From Paludisphaera rhizosphaerae (lineage in GTDB: Bacteria > Planctomycetota > Planctomycetia > Isosphaerales > Isosphaeraceae), in contig NZ_JAALCR010000010.1 in assembly GCF_011065895.1 (NCBI RefSeq), forward strand, positions 62,001 through 126,000: a DNA stretch of 64,000 nucleotides. Direction: 5' to 3'. Positions within the stretch are counted from its first letter, which is position 1. Each line of letters starts with the position of its first letter. Both the position numbers and the translations under genes were made by a program. Of the stretch, positions 25,065-34,087 are shown in pieces. The notes under the pieces were generated by a model that saw nothing but the letters and a program-made list of their open reading frames with translations, was not told where the DNA came from and did no database searches.

Positions 25065-25655
25065 ATGTCTTCCGACGGCTCCATCACGCGATTGATAGGC
25101 CCTCTGAAAGAGGGGGACCGCGAGACGACCCGGCGGCTGTGGGATGTGTATTTCGACCGTCTTGCCCGTCTTGCCCAGGCTCGGCTCCGAGGGGTTGCGC
25201 GGGGGGCGGCCGACGAGGAGGACGTCGTCGTCAGCGTGTTCGACAGCTTCTTCCGTCGCGCCGAGGAAGGGCGGTTCCCCCAGCTTCGCGACCGCGACGA
25301 CCTCTGGAAGATGCTGTTCGTCCTGACCGTGCGCAAGGCCATCAATCGGGTCCAACACGAAGGCCGTCAATCGCGCGGCGGGGGCCGAGTCCGAAGCCTG
25401 TCCGAGTTGGATGACCTCGACGCCTTCGCTCCGCCGGCTCTTGAACCTTCTCCCGAGATCGCCGCCCAGATGACCGAGGAATGCCGCATCCTGCTTGATC
25501 GACTCGGCGACCCCGCCCTCCGCGCGGTCGCCGTCTGGAAGATGGAGGGGTACACCAACCGCGAGATCGCCGAGAAACTCGATTGCGTCGAACAGACCGT
25601 CGAGCGCAAGCTGAAGTCCATACGACGCATCTGGGCCGCGGAGGATTCTTCTTGA
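25065..25655 (+). CDS. ECF-like sigma factor (planctomycete type)
   Basis: A 196-residue sigma-70 family protein of the ECF-like group abundant in planctomycetes. Region 2 is near residues 20-90 (LWDVYFDRLARLAQARLRG, EEDVVVSVFDSFFRRAEEG) and region 4 near 140-190, with the helix-turn-helix GYTNREIAEKLDCVEQTVERKLKSIRRIW. It directs RNA polymerase to a specific promoter set. It is followed, with a TTGA overlap, by a Ser/Thr kinase gene. In this group the kinase, rather than an anti-sigma factor, is often encoded next door, so phosphorylation may control the sigma factor. The start ATG has GGGAGGCTC-type purines upstream. Confidence 0.93.
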   Translation: MSSDGSITRLIGPLKEGDRETTRRLWDVYFDRLARLAQARLRGVARGAADEEDVVVSVFDSFFRRAEEGRFPQLRDRDDLWKMLFVLTVRKAINRVQHEGRQSRGGGRVRSLSELDDLDAFAPPALEPSPEIAAQMTEECRILLDRLGDPALRAVAVWKMEGYTNREIAEKLDCVEQTVERKLKSIRRIWAAEDSS

Positions 25656-27916
25656 ACGCCGACCGCTCGACCGATCAGGACATTCCGCCGGCCGGTTCCG
25701 TCGAGCGGTTCGAGTCGATCTGCGATCGATTCGAGGACGCCTGGCGCAACGGCGAGCGACCCACCCTGGAGGCGTTCCTCTCCGGGGCGCCGGTCGACCC
25801 CGAATTGCTCCGCGAGCTTCTCGTCGTCGAGCTGGCCTATCGGAAACGGTCGGGCGAACACCCAGGCGTTCTCGAATACCTGTCGCGGTTTCCCGAGCAC
25901 GCCTCGACCGTTCAGGACGCCGTCGCGTCGGCCGTGGGAGACGACGACGCCGAGGCGACGCATGTGGCCGAGGACGAGGAATACGAGCCTGCGACGTTCG
26001 TCCGCAAGGCCGACGCCTCGGTCGACCGCGTCGAACCGAATCGCGGCGCGACGGTCGAGAAGCACGTCGCGGAGGCTCTCGCACAGGCTGGATACGAGGT
26101 GATCCGCGAACTCGGCCGGGGCGGCATGGGCATCGTCTACGAGGCCCGTCAGGGGGGGCTCGGGAGAGTGGTGGCGCTCAAGGTCCTGCGATCGGGCCTG
26201 TTCGCGACCGATGAGGAGTGCCGACGGTTCCTCAACGAGGCCGAGGCCGTCGCGCGTCTGGACCACCCGGCGATTGTTCCCATCTTCGAGGCCAGGAGGA
26301 GCCGGGGCCTGTACTTCTACAGCATGCGGCGGGTCGGCGGGGCCGGCCTCGATCGGAAGCTGGAGCAGGGGCCGCTCGAGCCCGCAGAGGCCGCGAGGCT
26401 CGTCGCCCGCGTCGCCTGGGCCGTCGACGAGGCCCATCGGCACGGCGTCCTGCATCGGGACGTCAAGCCGGCGAATGTGCTCGTCGACGAGAGCGGCGAG
26501 TCGTTCCTGACCGACTTCGGCCTCGCCCGACGGATCGACGCCGACGGCGAGGACGGAACTCGCAGCGGCGCCGTGCTGGGAACGCCGTCGTACATGTCGC
26601 CCGAGCAGGCGGAGGGGAGGATCGGCGACCTGACCACCGCCACCGACGTCTTCGGCCTGGGCGGCGTCCTGTATGCGACGCTCACCGGCCGCGCCCCGCA
26701 CGTCGGGTCGAGCGTCGTCGACACCCTGGACCGGGTCCGCAAGGTCCCGCCCGAGCCCCCCTCGCGGATCAACCGCAAGGTGCCGCGAGATCTGGAATCG
26801 GTCTGCCTCAAGTGCCTGGAGAAGGAGCCGAGCCGGCGGTACGCCTCGGCCCGCGAACTCGCCGAGGACCTCGACCGCTGGCTTGAAGGCCGCCCGACGT
26901 TGGCGAGGCCCGTCTCCGCTCTCGCCCGGGGGAGGATGTGGGCTCGGCGGCATCCGCTGCCCGCGGCGCTGGCCTCGGCGCTGGGGGCGGCGGTGATCCT
27001 GGGGATGATCGGAGTCGGTTGGCAGTGGCGGGAGGCCGAACGGCAGCGACGCCATGCGCTCCGTCTGCTGGACTACGTGTCGAACCGGCTTCTCGCTCAG
27101 GCGTCGACCGAGATGAACCCCCAGGGGGCGAACGTGACCGTCCGCGAGGTCCTCGATCGCCAGGCGTCGATGATCGGCGGCGAGTTTCAGAGCGAGCCTG
27201 AAACCGAAGGCCCTTTGCGCGAGGTCATCGGCAACGCTTACCACTCGCTCGGCCTCTTCGACGCCGCCGAGAAGCAACTGCGCCGGGCGTCGGAGTTGAT
27301 CGAGACGTCGGAGGGGGAGGAGAGCCTGGCTTCGATTCGGGTCGCCACGCGGCTTGGGCGGCTCATGGGGGACAAGGGGGCGCATGCGGAGGCGGAACGT
27401 CGGCTCTCACAGGCCCGGGAGACTTCCGCCCGCATCCTCGGCCCGGACGACCCGGCGACGCTCGAAGCCTCCGCTCGGCTGGGCTCGGTGTATCTTGCCG
27501 AGGGGCAGGCCGACAAGGCCGAGCCGTTGCTTCGCCACGTGCTGGAGGTTCGTCGCCGCGTTCTCCCCACCGACCATCCCGACACCCTCCAGTCGGTCAA
27601 CGATCTCTGCCGCCTGGCCGTCGCGACAGCGCGTTTTAACGTCGCCGAGCCCCTGGCTTATGAGTACGAGCACGGCATTCGCTGCGCCCGAGGCCCCAAC
27701 CATCCGGACAACGTCACCGCGATCGCCAACCGAGGCCTTATCAGCCGCCTGCAGGGGAAGCTTGCCGAGGCCGTTTCGTATCAGCAGAAGGCAGCCGAGG
27801 AGGCGAGGCGGATCCTCGGCCCCGACCACCCCACGACGGCGTCCGTCGAACGCGAGTATCTCGCCCTTCGCGAGCGGCTCAACCAGGAAGCCTCCGCGAA
27901 GCCGTCCAACCCCTGA
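25652..27916 (+). CDS. membrane-anchored Hanks-type Ser/Thr protein kinase with TPR tail
   Basis: A 754-residue receptor-like kinase. An N-terminal region of about 140 residues precedes the kinase core (about 148-420): ELGRGGMGIVYEA (Gly loop near 154), VALKVL (Lys), HRDVKPANVLVD (catalytic Asp near 270), TDFGLA (Asp near 288), GTPSYMSPEQA and TDVFGLGG. A single membrane helix follows (PAALASALGAAVILGMIGVGW, about 435-455), then TPR repeats of kinesin-light-chain type with HPDT-like ends (GPDDPATLEA, PTDHPDTLQS, GPNHPDNVTA, GPDHPTTASV). All catalytic residues are present. The start is a TTG at 25652 overlapping the sigma-factor stop, with GAGG 7 nt upstream, so kinase and sigma factor are translationally coupled. 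Confidence 0.93.
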   Translation: MNADRSTDQDIPPAGSVERFESICDRFEDAWRNGERPTLEAFLSGAPVDPELLRELLVVELAYRKRSGEHPGVLEYLSRFPEHASTVQDAVASAVGDDDAEATHVAEDEEYEPATFVRKADASVDRVEPNRGATVEKHVAEALAQAGYEVIRELGRGGMGIVYEARQGGLGRVVALKVLRSGLFATDEECRRFLNEAEAVARLDHPAIVPIFEARRSRGLYFYSMRRVGGAGLDRKLEQGPLEPAEAARLVARVAWAVDEAHRHGVLHRDVKPANVLVDESGESFLTDFGLARRIDADGEDGTRSGAVLGTPSYMSPEQAEGRIGDLTTATDVFGLGGVLYATLTGRAPHVGSSVVDTLDRVRKVPPEPPSRINRKVPRDLESVCLKCLEKEPSRRYASARELAEDLDRWLEGRPTLARPVSALARGRMWARRHPLPAALASALGAAVILGMIGVGWQWREAERQRRHALRLLDYVSNRLLAQASTEMNPQGANVTVREVLDRQASMIGGEFQSEPETEGPLREVIGNAYHSLGLFDAAEKQLRRASELIETSEGEESLASIRVATRLGRLMGDKGAHAEAERRLSQARETSARILGPDDPATLEASARLGSVYLAEGQADKAEPLLRHVLEVRRRVLPTDHPDTLQSVNDLCRLAVATARFNVAEPLAYEYEHGIRCARGPNHPDNVTAIANRGLISRLQGKLAEAVSYQQKAAEEARRILGPDHPTTASVEREYLALRERLNQEASAKPSNP

Positions 27917-27934
27917 GCCTGCATACGGCGAAGA

Positions 27935-27981
27935 CCTCCCCGACGCCCGGCCGGGTGTGCGGCCGAGGGGCGTCGGGGAGG
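27935..27981. terminator. strong hairpin between convergent genes
   Basis: CCTCCCCGACGCCC (27935-27948) pairs with GGGCGTCGGGGAGG (27968-27981), and GGCC/GGCC adds an inner stem. It lies between the ends of the kinase gene and the convergent LESR-motif gene. No T-run is obvious, so it is a probable bidirectional terminator or transcript end. Confidence 0.6.
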
Positions 27982-28016
27982 CCCATGAACGCGGGGCGTC
28001 GTCTCCCGTCTCCGGC

Positions 28017-29246
28017 TCACGTGGGGGTCTCGACGGACAGGTCCAGCTGGTTCTGGCCGATGACCGCCGACGTGATCCGGCCGCCGGCGATGAAGCCGTG
28101 GATCGCCTGGTTCAGCATGTGGGAGAGGGCGTCCAGCTTGGAGTCGACCAGGCTGGTCACTGCGCTGCTGACCTTGGAATTGATGTCGGGGACCAGCAGG
28201 TCGATGACCGAGCCGAAGGGCCCGCCCGCGTGCCATGAGCCGGTGACGGTGGTCGTGGCCTGACCGAACTGGAAGTACTGGTACTGGGCGTTGTAGGTCA
28301 GCGGCAGGAAGACCTTCACCTGGAGGTTCGACACGCTGAAGTCCGGGAACAGCGACGACGGCGTGTGCAGGGCGTGCTGGTTGTCCGCGAATTTCACCGT
28401 GATCGCGAGGCCCCCCTTCTCATAGCTCAGCGAGACGCCCGAGGTCACGAGGTTGTTGACGTAGTACGTCGCCGAGACCGAGAGCGGGAAGACGCCGACA
28501 GTCACCGTCTTGCCCGGGATCTGGAAGTGCTGGTCGATCACGCCGGGGATCGAGATCTCGGAGTTGTTGGCGTCGAGCCGCAGCTTGGCGCCCTGCACCG
28601 CGGTGTTCAGCGAAGGGAGCAGGCCAAGAGTGGCCGTGTTGATCGGGTAGGTGTGGGCGATCAGGCTGTCGACCGTCCTGGTGTTGTTCGCCGTGTTGGC
28701 GTCTGGGAACGGAAGGGCGAGATGGTTGACCACGGCGGGGACGGCGGACGCGGTGAAGATCGCCCGTCCCTGGGTGACCGTCGACAGTTGAATCGTCTGG
28801 TGGAAGGCGAGCGCGGGGATCGGCATCGAGGCGATGACCGTGGCCGGATCCGGCGTGGCCAGGACGGGGCCCGTCGGTACGCCGTTGAGGTTCGTGCCGC
28901 CGCTGGTGCGGGCGATCTGGAGCACGCCGCCGCCAGCGTAGGCCACGCCGACCGACGTGGCGACGGACGAGCCGATGCCGGCAGGCTTGGCGACGACCGG
29001 GAGCCCCTCGTTCTCCAGGACGGCCGTCACCCGAAACTGGTTGTTGCCAAGGGGCTGCACGCTCAGGCTTTCCAGGACGATGTCGGCCTTCAGGGTGCCG
29101 GTCGGCAGGGAGATGATCCCGGGATTCGCTCCAATGGTGACGACGCCGGCCGTTGAGCCGGAAAGCTGGACTCGGGACTCAAGCCCTTCGCTGGCGGGCT
29201 TGAACGAGCGGGACGAACGGGCCTTGCGGGCGGCGGCGTGACTCAT
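28017..29246 (-). CDS. hypothetical surface-associated protein with LESR-type N-terminal motif
   Basis: A 409-residue protein with no function I can name. The N-terminus MSHAAARKARSSRSFKPASEGLESRVQLSG has a basic start and an EGLESRVQLS segment. It resembles the N-terminal LExR-LLS motif carried by many exported planctomycete proteins. The rest is Ser/Thr/Gly/Val-rich beta-type sequence (SLSVQPLGNNQFRVTAVLENEG, TANNTRTVDSL) as in extracellular matrix or adhesin-like proteins, ending in amphipathic helices (SKVSSAVTSLVDSKLDALSHMLNQAIHGF). No catalytic motif is seen. It converges on the kinase gene across a strong hairpin. Surface location is inferred from the motif and composition. Confidence 0.75.
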   Translation of the reverse strand: MSHAAARKARSSRSFKPASEGLESRVQLSGSTAGVVTIGANPGIISLPTGTLKADIVLESLSVQPLGNNQFRVTAVLENEGLPVVAKPAGIGSSVATSVGVAYAGGGVLQIARTSGGTNLNGVPTGPVLATPDPATVIASMPIPALAFHQTIQLSTVTQGRAIFTASAVPAVVNHLALPFPDANTANNTRTVDSLIAHTYPINTATLGLLPSLNTAVQGAKLRLDANNSEISIPGVIDQHFQIPGKTVTVGVFPLSVSATYYVNNLVTSGVSLSYEKGGLAITVKFADNQHALHTPSSLFPDFSVSNLQVKVFLPLTYNAQYQYFQFGQATTTVTGSWHAGGPFGSVIDLLVPDINSKVSSAVTSLVDSKLDALSHMLNQAIHGFIAGGRITSAVIGQNQLDLSVETPT

Positions 29247-29480
29247 CGGAACCTCACGGGATTGGCGTTGGGTTTTGATCGAGGGCCAACACCGAGTAGC
29301 TCAAGATCGAGCCCGGAAACCCCGCATCGATTCTGAAAAAAGAGAACCCCGTCGCCGGGCGACGTCGCCTAGGTCGATATCACGCCGATTTTCCGCTACG
29401 GTTGTCGGCGATCGCTGGAGTATCATGATCGGCGACGGGGGTTTGCGCCGGCGTCCCGGAGTGGAGGAGGGACCGAGATC

Positions 29481-32072
29481 GTGCAGCGTTCCTCGAACGA
29501 TAACGACCGCCTGCGGCGATGGGGCCTGGCGGCCTTTGCGATCGCAATCTCGCTATGGGGAGGCCGGGCCGGGGCGGCGGACATCGATGGGGCGAAACGC
29601 CTCTACCAGACCGGCCGCTACGACGAGTGCATCAAGCTCGCGACCGAGGAGGTCGGCAAGGGCTGGCGCGGCGACGAGTGGCACGCGTTGAAGATCCGCG
29701 CTGAAATGGCTCGCGGCCGCTACGCCGAGGCCGTCGCATCCCTGGCCGACGCCGTCCGCCGCTACCCCGCCAGCCTGATGATCCACCTCCTGGGCCGGGA
29801 GGTCCGCCGTTTCGATCCAGCCGCCCGCGAGGGTGCCGGAGAGGGGCCGGCGGAGGCGTCCGCATCGTTGATCGAGCGGATCGTCATCAACGCGCCCGAG
29901 CGTTACAGCGACCCCCAGGCGCGGGTCGACCTGGGTCGCTATCTGCTGCGCAACGGGGCCGACCCCAAGCGGGTTCTCGACCGCTTCTACGACCCGGTGA
30001 TGAAGCAGAACCCCGACCTGATGGACGGTTTCTACGCCGCCGCCGAGCTGGCCCTCGACAAACAGGACGCAGCCCTGGCCGCCGACACTCTCCGTGCGGC
30101 CCCCAAGACGGCCGCCGAGGATCCAGCCTACCACTTCCTCCTCGCCCGCGCCCTGTCCGAGGGCGACCGCGCCGGCTCCGCCGCGGCCCTCGACCAGGCG
30201 CTGAAGATCAACCCGAACTACGTCGACGCCCTGCTGCTGCTCGTCGACGGCCTCGTCGACCGCGAGCGTTACGCCGAGGCCGCTCAGATGCTCGACAAGG
30301 TCGCCGAGGTCAACCCCCGCGAGCCACGCGCCTGGGCCTATCGCGCGGTCCTCGCCCACCTCAAGAGCGACGCCGAGGGCGAAGAGTCCGCCCGCCGCAA
30401 GGCCATGGAGCCCTGGCCGGGGAACCCCGAGGTCGACGAGCTGATCGGTCGCAAGCTGGCGCAGAAGTATCGGTTCGCCGAGTCCGAGGCGTATCTCCGC
30501 CGCGCCGTGACGCTCGACGGCGAGTCTCTGTCGGCCCGCGTTCAACTTGCCGAGACCCTGCTGCGGCTGGGCAAGGAGGAGGAGGGCTGGAAGCTCGTCG
30601 ACGGAGTTTTCACCGCGGACGGCTACAATGTGGTCGCCTACAACCTCACGAACCTTCGCGACCGCATCGCCGCCTTCCGTACGATCGAGTCCGACGGGAT
30701 CGTCGTCCGCATGGATCCGCGCGAGGCCGAACTCTACGGCGACCGCGTGGTCGAGCTGCTCAAGGAAGCCCGCGCGACGCTCTCCGCGCGCTACGGATCG
30801 GCGCCTCCCAACCCGTTGATCGTCGAGATTTTCCCGCGTCGGCAGGAGTTCGGCGTGCGGACGTTCGGGCTCCCCGGGGCCGACGGTTTCCTGGGCGTCT
30901 GCTTCGGGCCGGTGATCACGGCCATCAGCGCGGCGGCCCAGGCGGAGCACCCCTCCAACTGGCGGGCCGTCCTCTGGCACGAGCTTTGCCATGCGGTGAC
31001 GCTGTCGAAGACGCGCAACAAGATGCCGCGATGGCTCAGCGAGGGGATCTCGGTGTACGAGGAGGGCCTCAAAGACCCGGCGTGGGCGACTCGCCCCAGC
31101 CCCGAACAGCGCGAGGCGCTGCGGGCCGAAGGGCTTACGCCGCTCAGCCGGCTCAGCTCGGCCTTCCTGGAAGCCAAGAGCGGCCAGGATGTGCAGTTGG
31201 CCTATCTGGAATCGGCCCTGGCCGTGGAATTCCTGGTCGCCAAGGCAGGTTTCCCGGCCCTTGTCGGGCTGCTCGAAGACCTGGGGGCGGGGAAGAATCT
31301 GGACTCGGCGCTGCCGGCGCGAACCGGAATGACGCTCGATCGATTAGACGCCGAATTCGCCGCGTTCGCGAAATCAAAGGCCGAGGCCGGCGCTGAATGG
31401 GAGGACGTCGAGCTTCCCGAAACCGCCGACGCCGCCGCGCTGGCGGGCTGGGTCGAGAAGCATCCGAAGAACCTCCCTGGCTGGCGACGGTACGCGGCGA
31501 AGCTCGTCGCCGAGCAGAAATGGCCTGAAGCCAAGGCGGCGCTGCTCAAATATCAGGCGCTGGCGCCCGACTACGTCGGCGAGGGGAACGCCTACATGCT
31601 GCTGGCCGAGGTCGACCGGAAGACGAACAACGCCGCCGGCGAACGCGCCGCGCTGGAGGAACTGGCGTCCCGCGAGGGGGACGCGACTCCCGTCTACGAT
31701 CGGCTCATCGACCTGGCCAAAGGGGCGGACGACTGGCAGGCCGTGGCGGTCAACGCCCGCCGGCTCCTGGCCGTCAATCCGCTGGTCCCCGCTCCGCACC
31801 GGGCCCTCGCCGAAGCCGCCGAACGCCTGGGGCTCCGCGACGAGGCCATCTCGTCCGCCCGGGCTCTGGCGACGCTCGACGACGGCGATCCGGCCGGCGT
31901 CCACTTCCGCCTCGCCCGCCTCCTCCGCGACGCCGGGCGCAAACCGGAAGCCCGTCGCGAGGCACTCAAAGCTCTGGAGGAAGCCCCGCGCTTCCTCGAC
32001 GCCCATAAGCTGCTCCTTGAGCTCGTCGACGAAACCCAGACGCCGCAATTACCCCCGGGGCTACCGCGATGA
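29481..32072 (+). CDS. exported TPR protein with HExxH metallopeptidase-like domain
   Basis: An 863-residue exported protein. After a signal peptide (WGLAAFAIAISLWGGRAGAA) come TPR-type repeats (about 35-350; GAKRLYQTGRYDECIKLA, ALKINPNYVDALLLLVDGLVDRERYAEAA). A gluzincin-like domain follows: VLWHELCHAVTLSKTRNKMPRWLSEGISVYEE, with HELCH as zinc motif and the later Glu of SEGISVYEE as third-ligand candidate. More TPR-like helices make up the C-terminus. It begins the 15-kb plus-strand cluster, and its stop overlaps the next gene by 4 nt. It probably acts in the periplasm, with TPRs binding partners. GTG start at 29481 after GGAGGAGGG. Peptidase activity is inferred from motifs. Confidence 0.88.
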   Translation: MQRSSNDNDRLRRWGLAAFAIAISLWGGRAGAADIDGAKRLYQTGRYDECIKLATEEVGKGWRGDEWHALKIRAEMARGRYAEAVASLADAVRRYPASLMIHLLGREVRRFDPAAREGAGEGPAEASASLIERIVINAPERYSDPQARVDLGRYLLRNGADPKRVLDRFYDPVMKQNPDLMDGFYAAAELALDKQDAALAADTLRAAPKTAAEDPAYHFLLARALSEGDRAGSAAALDQALKINPNYVDALLLLVDGLVDRERYAEAAQMLDKVAEVNPREPRAWAYRAVLAHLKSDAEGEESARRKAMEPWPGNPEVDELIGRKLAQKYRFAESEAYLRRAVTLDGESLSARVQLAETLLRLGKEEEGWKLVDGVFTADGYNVVAYNLTNLRDRIAAFRTIESDGIVVRMDPREAELYGDRVVELLKEARATLSARYGSAPPNPLIVEIFPRRQEFGVRTFGLPGADGFLGVCFGPVITAISAAAQAEHPSNWRAVLWHELCHAVTLSKTRNKMPRWLSEGISVYEEGLKDPAWATRPSPEQREALRAEGLTPLSRLSSAFLEAKSGQDVQLAYLESALAVEFLVAKAGFPALVGLLEDLGAGKNLDSALPARTGMTLDRLDAEFAAFAKSKAEAGAEWEDVELPETADAAALAGWVEKHPKNLPGWRRYAAKLVAEQKWPEAKAALLKYQALAPDYVGEGNAYMLLAEVDRKTNNAAGERAALEELASREGDATPVYDRLIDLAKGADDWQAVAVNARRLLAVNPLVPAPHRALAEAAERLGLRDEAISSARALATLDDGDPAGVHFRLARLLRDAGRKPEARREALKALEEAPRFLDAHKLLLELVDETQTPQLPPGLPR

Positions 32073-32974
32073 GTCGATTCACAAGACGCCCATTCGCCGT
32101 CGCGGTCGTCGCCCTCTGCCTGGCCGTGGTCGTCGGCGGAGCCGTTCTGGCCCAGTTCGGCCCAGGCTTCGGACCCGGGTTCGGCCGCGGCGGAGGCCGA
32201 GGCCGACGGATGTCGCCTCTGAACGGCCTCCCCACCGATCGCGCCGGCGTCCCCGACTGGGAGGTCAGCGAGAAGTTTTCGGAGGACGTCTTTACCTTCG
32301 TCCGCGTCCAGTACGACTCCTCGTACAACTCCTACGGCGGTTGGGGCCGCGGCGGCGGAGGCGGCTGGACGACCGACTGGCCCGACAGTGACCTGAACTT
32401 CTCGTACCGGCTCCAGCAACTCACCTCGTTGAAGGTGAACCCGGAGCCGATCTGCCTCCGCCTGACCGACCCTCGACTGTTCGACTACCCGTTCCTCTAC
32501 ATGATCGAGCCCGGCCGGCTGGCCTTCTCGGAAGAGGAGGTCGTCGCCCTTCGCCGCTATCTTCTGAACGGCGGGTTCATGATGGTGGACGACTTCTGGG
32601 GCGATGCGCAATACGAGAACTTCTACCACGAGATCAAGCGCGTCTTCCCCGACCGCGAGCCCTTTGACATCCCTCTGGAGCACCCGATCTTCCAGTGCGT
32701 CTACAAGCTCCGCGAGCGCCCGCAGGTCCCCAGTATCCACACCTGGATGGGGACCGGGCAGATGTATGAGGACCACGGTCCTGGCTCGGTCGAGGTCCAC
32801 TATCGAGGGATCAAGGACGACAAGGATCGGCTCGTCGTCTTCATCGGCCACAACACGGACCTGGGCGACGGCTGGGAGCGCGAGGGCGAGGATCCGGAAT
32901 ACTTCCACGAGTTCGCCGAGAAGAAGTCGTACCCGCTGGGCATCAACATCGTCACCTACGCCATGACCCACTAA
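32069..32974 (+). CDS. DUF4159 domain exported protein
   Basis: A 301-residue protein with an N-terminal signal or anchor (AVAVVALCLAVVVGGAVLAQ), a Gly/Arg-rich low-complexity stretch, and a DUF4159 domain: FTFVRVQYDS, then WPDSDLNFSYRLQQLTSLKVNPEP, DYPFLYMIEPGRLAFSEEEVVALRRYLLNGGFMMVDDFWG. The last run is a glutamine-amidotransferase-like fold. It begins by ATGA overlap with the upstream TPR peptidase gene. DUF4159 proteins are regularly found beside MoxR, DUF58 and BatA genes in planctomycetes and relatives, which fits this place. Function unknown; perhaps a periplasmic scaffold of the cluster. A second Gly-rich insertion, YGGWGRGGGGGW, is unusual. Confidence 0.9.
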   Translation: MSRFTRRPFAVAVVALCLAVVVGGAVLAQFGPGFGPGFGRGGGRGRRMSPLNGLPTDRAGVPDWEVSEKFSEDVFTFVRVQYDSSYNSYGGWGRGGGGGWTTDWPDSDLNFSYRLQQLTSLKVNPEPICLRLTDPRLFDYPFLYMIEPGRLAFSEEEVVALRRYLLNGGFMMVDDFWGDAQYENFYHEIKRVFPDREPFDIPLEHPIFQCVYKLRERPQVPSIHTWMGTGQMYEDHGPGSVEVHYRGIKDDKDRLVVFIGHNTDLGDGWEREGEDPEYFHEFAEKKSYPLGINIVTYAMTH

Positions 32975-32990
32975 GAGACTGCGAGAGGGT

Positions 32991-33043
32991 CGGGGACTGT
33001 CCCGATTTTGCGAAGTCCGCGGAGCAAAATGGGACTGTCCCCC
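32991..33043. repeat. REP-like palindrome
   Basis: Inverted arms CGGGGACTGTCCCGATTTTGC (32991-33011, split here at 20 bases) and GCAAAATGGGACTGTCCCC flank a 12-base GC-rich spacer. Each arm contains GGGACTGTCCC, itself a palindrome. This form matches REP-type elements mobilised by TnpA-REP (RAYT) transposases in many bacteria; no RAYT gene is in this window. Confidence 0.7.
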
Positions 33044-33076
33044 TCCCCGAGCGTGAACGATACGAAAGGGACTCTC

Positions 33077-34087
33077 GTGACCGAAGCGGCCGACTCCTAC
33101 GAGGACGAGAAACGGATCGTCGAGAAGATCCACGAGAGCCGGGGCCGGATCGAACGCGAACTGGCCAAGGTGATCGTCGGGCAGGCCGAGGCGACGCGGC
33201 AGCTCCTGATCGCGCTCTTCGCCGGCGGCCACTGCCTCATCACCGGTGCCCCCGGTCTGGCCAAGACGCTGCTGGTGCGGACGATCGCCCAGGTCTTCCA
33301 CCTGGACTTCCAGCGCATCCAGTTCACGCCCGACCTCATGCCGGCCGACATCACCGGGACCGAGATCCTGGAAGACGTGGGCGACGGCCGGCGGCGGATG
33401 CAGTTCGTCAAGGGGCCGATCTTCGCCAACGTGATCCTCGCCGACGAGATCAACCGAACCCCGCCCAAGACCCAGGCCGCCCTGCTGGAAGCCATGCAGG
33501 AGCACCAGGTCACCGCGGCCGGCGTCCGCTATCCGCTGGAAGAGCCGTTCTTCGTCCTGGCGACCCAGAACCCGATCGAGATGGAAGGGACCTACCCGCT
33601 GCCGGAGGCCCAGCTCGACCGCTTCCTGTTCAACGTCGTCGTCGACTACCTGCCGGAAGACGACGAGGTCTCCGTCGTCCAGCGGACGACCTCGACGAAG
33701 CCCGAGAAGGTTGAGCCTCTGTTCAGCGGCGTGGACGTGACCGAGTTCCACGAGGTCGTCCGCAAGGTGCCCGTCGCCGAGCCGCTGGTGCGATACGCCG
33801 TGAAGCTCGCCGCCGCCAGCCGGCCGGGGCCCTCGGCGCCGAAGTTCGTCAACGACTGGGTGAGCTGGGGGGCCGGCCTCCGCGCTCCGCAGTCGCTGGT
33901 TCTGGGCGCCAAGGCGCGGGCCTTGCTCTCAGGCCGGTTCCACGTCGCGACCGACGACATCCGCGCCCTCGCTCACCCCACGCTCCGCCACCGCATCCTG
34001 CTCGGCTACCGGGCCGAGGCCGACGGGATTACGGTCGACTCGGTGATCGACCGCCTCCTCGAACACGTCAAGGAGCCGATCCGTTGA
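33077..34087 (+). CDS. MoxR-family AAA ATPase
   Basis: A 336-residue AAA+ ATPase of the MoxR/APE2220 branch, thought to act as a chaperone in assembly of VWA-domain complexes. Motifs: Walker A TGAPGLAKT (about 56-64), Walker B VILADEINRTPP, sensor 1 LATQNPIEMEGTYPLPEAQLDRF, and Arg-containing C-terminal lid helices. The GTG at 33077 has AAAGGGA 6 nt upstream; the in-frame region before it overlaps the REP-like repeat and is not coding. It overlaps the DUF58 gene by 4 nt, the constant partner of MoxR. It should be cytoplasmic and act on the adjacent VWA proteins. Confidence 0.95.
   Translation: MTEAADSYEDEKRIVEKIHESRGRIERELAKVIVGQAEATRQLLIALFAGGHCLITGAPGLAKTLLVRTIAQVFHLDFQRIQFTPDLMPADITGTEILEDVGDGRRRMQFVKGPIFANVILADEINRTPPKTQAALLEAMQEHQVTAAGVRYPLEEPFFVLATQNPIEMEGTYPLPEAQLDRFLFNVVVDYLPEDDEVSVVQRTTSTKPEKVEPLFSGVDVTEFHEVVRKVPVAEPLVRYAVKLAAASRPGPSAPKFVNDWVSWGAGLRAPQSLVLGAKARALLSGRFHVATDDIRALAHPTLRHRILLGYRAEADGITVDSVIDRLLEHVKEPIR

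Noticed and set aside
28365-29156. Plus-strand open frame opposite the LESR-motif gene
   Set aside because: Asp/Arg/Gly-rich antisense composition with no motif; the minus-strand reading has the clear protein character.
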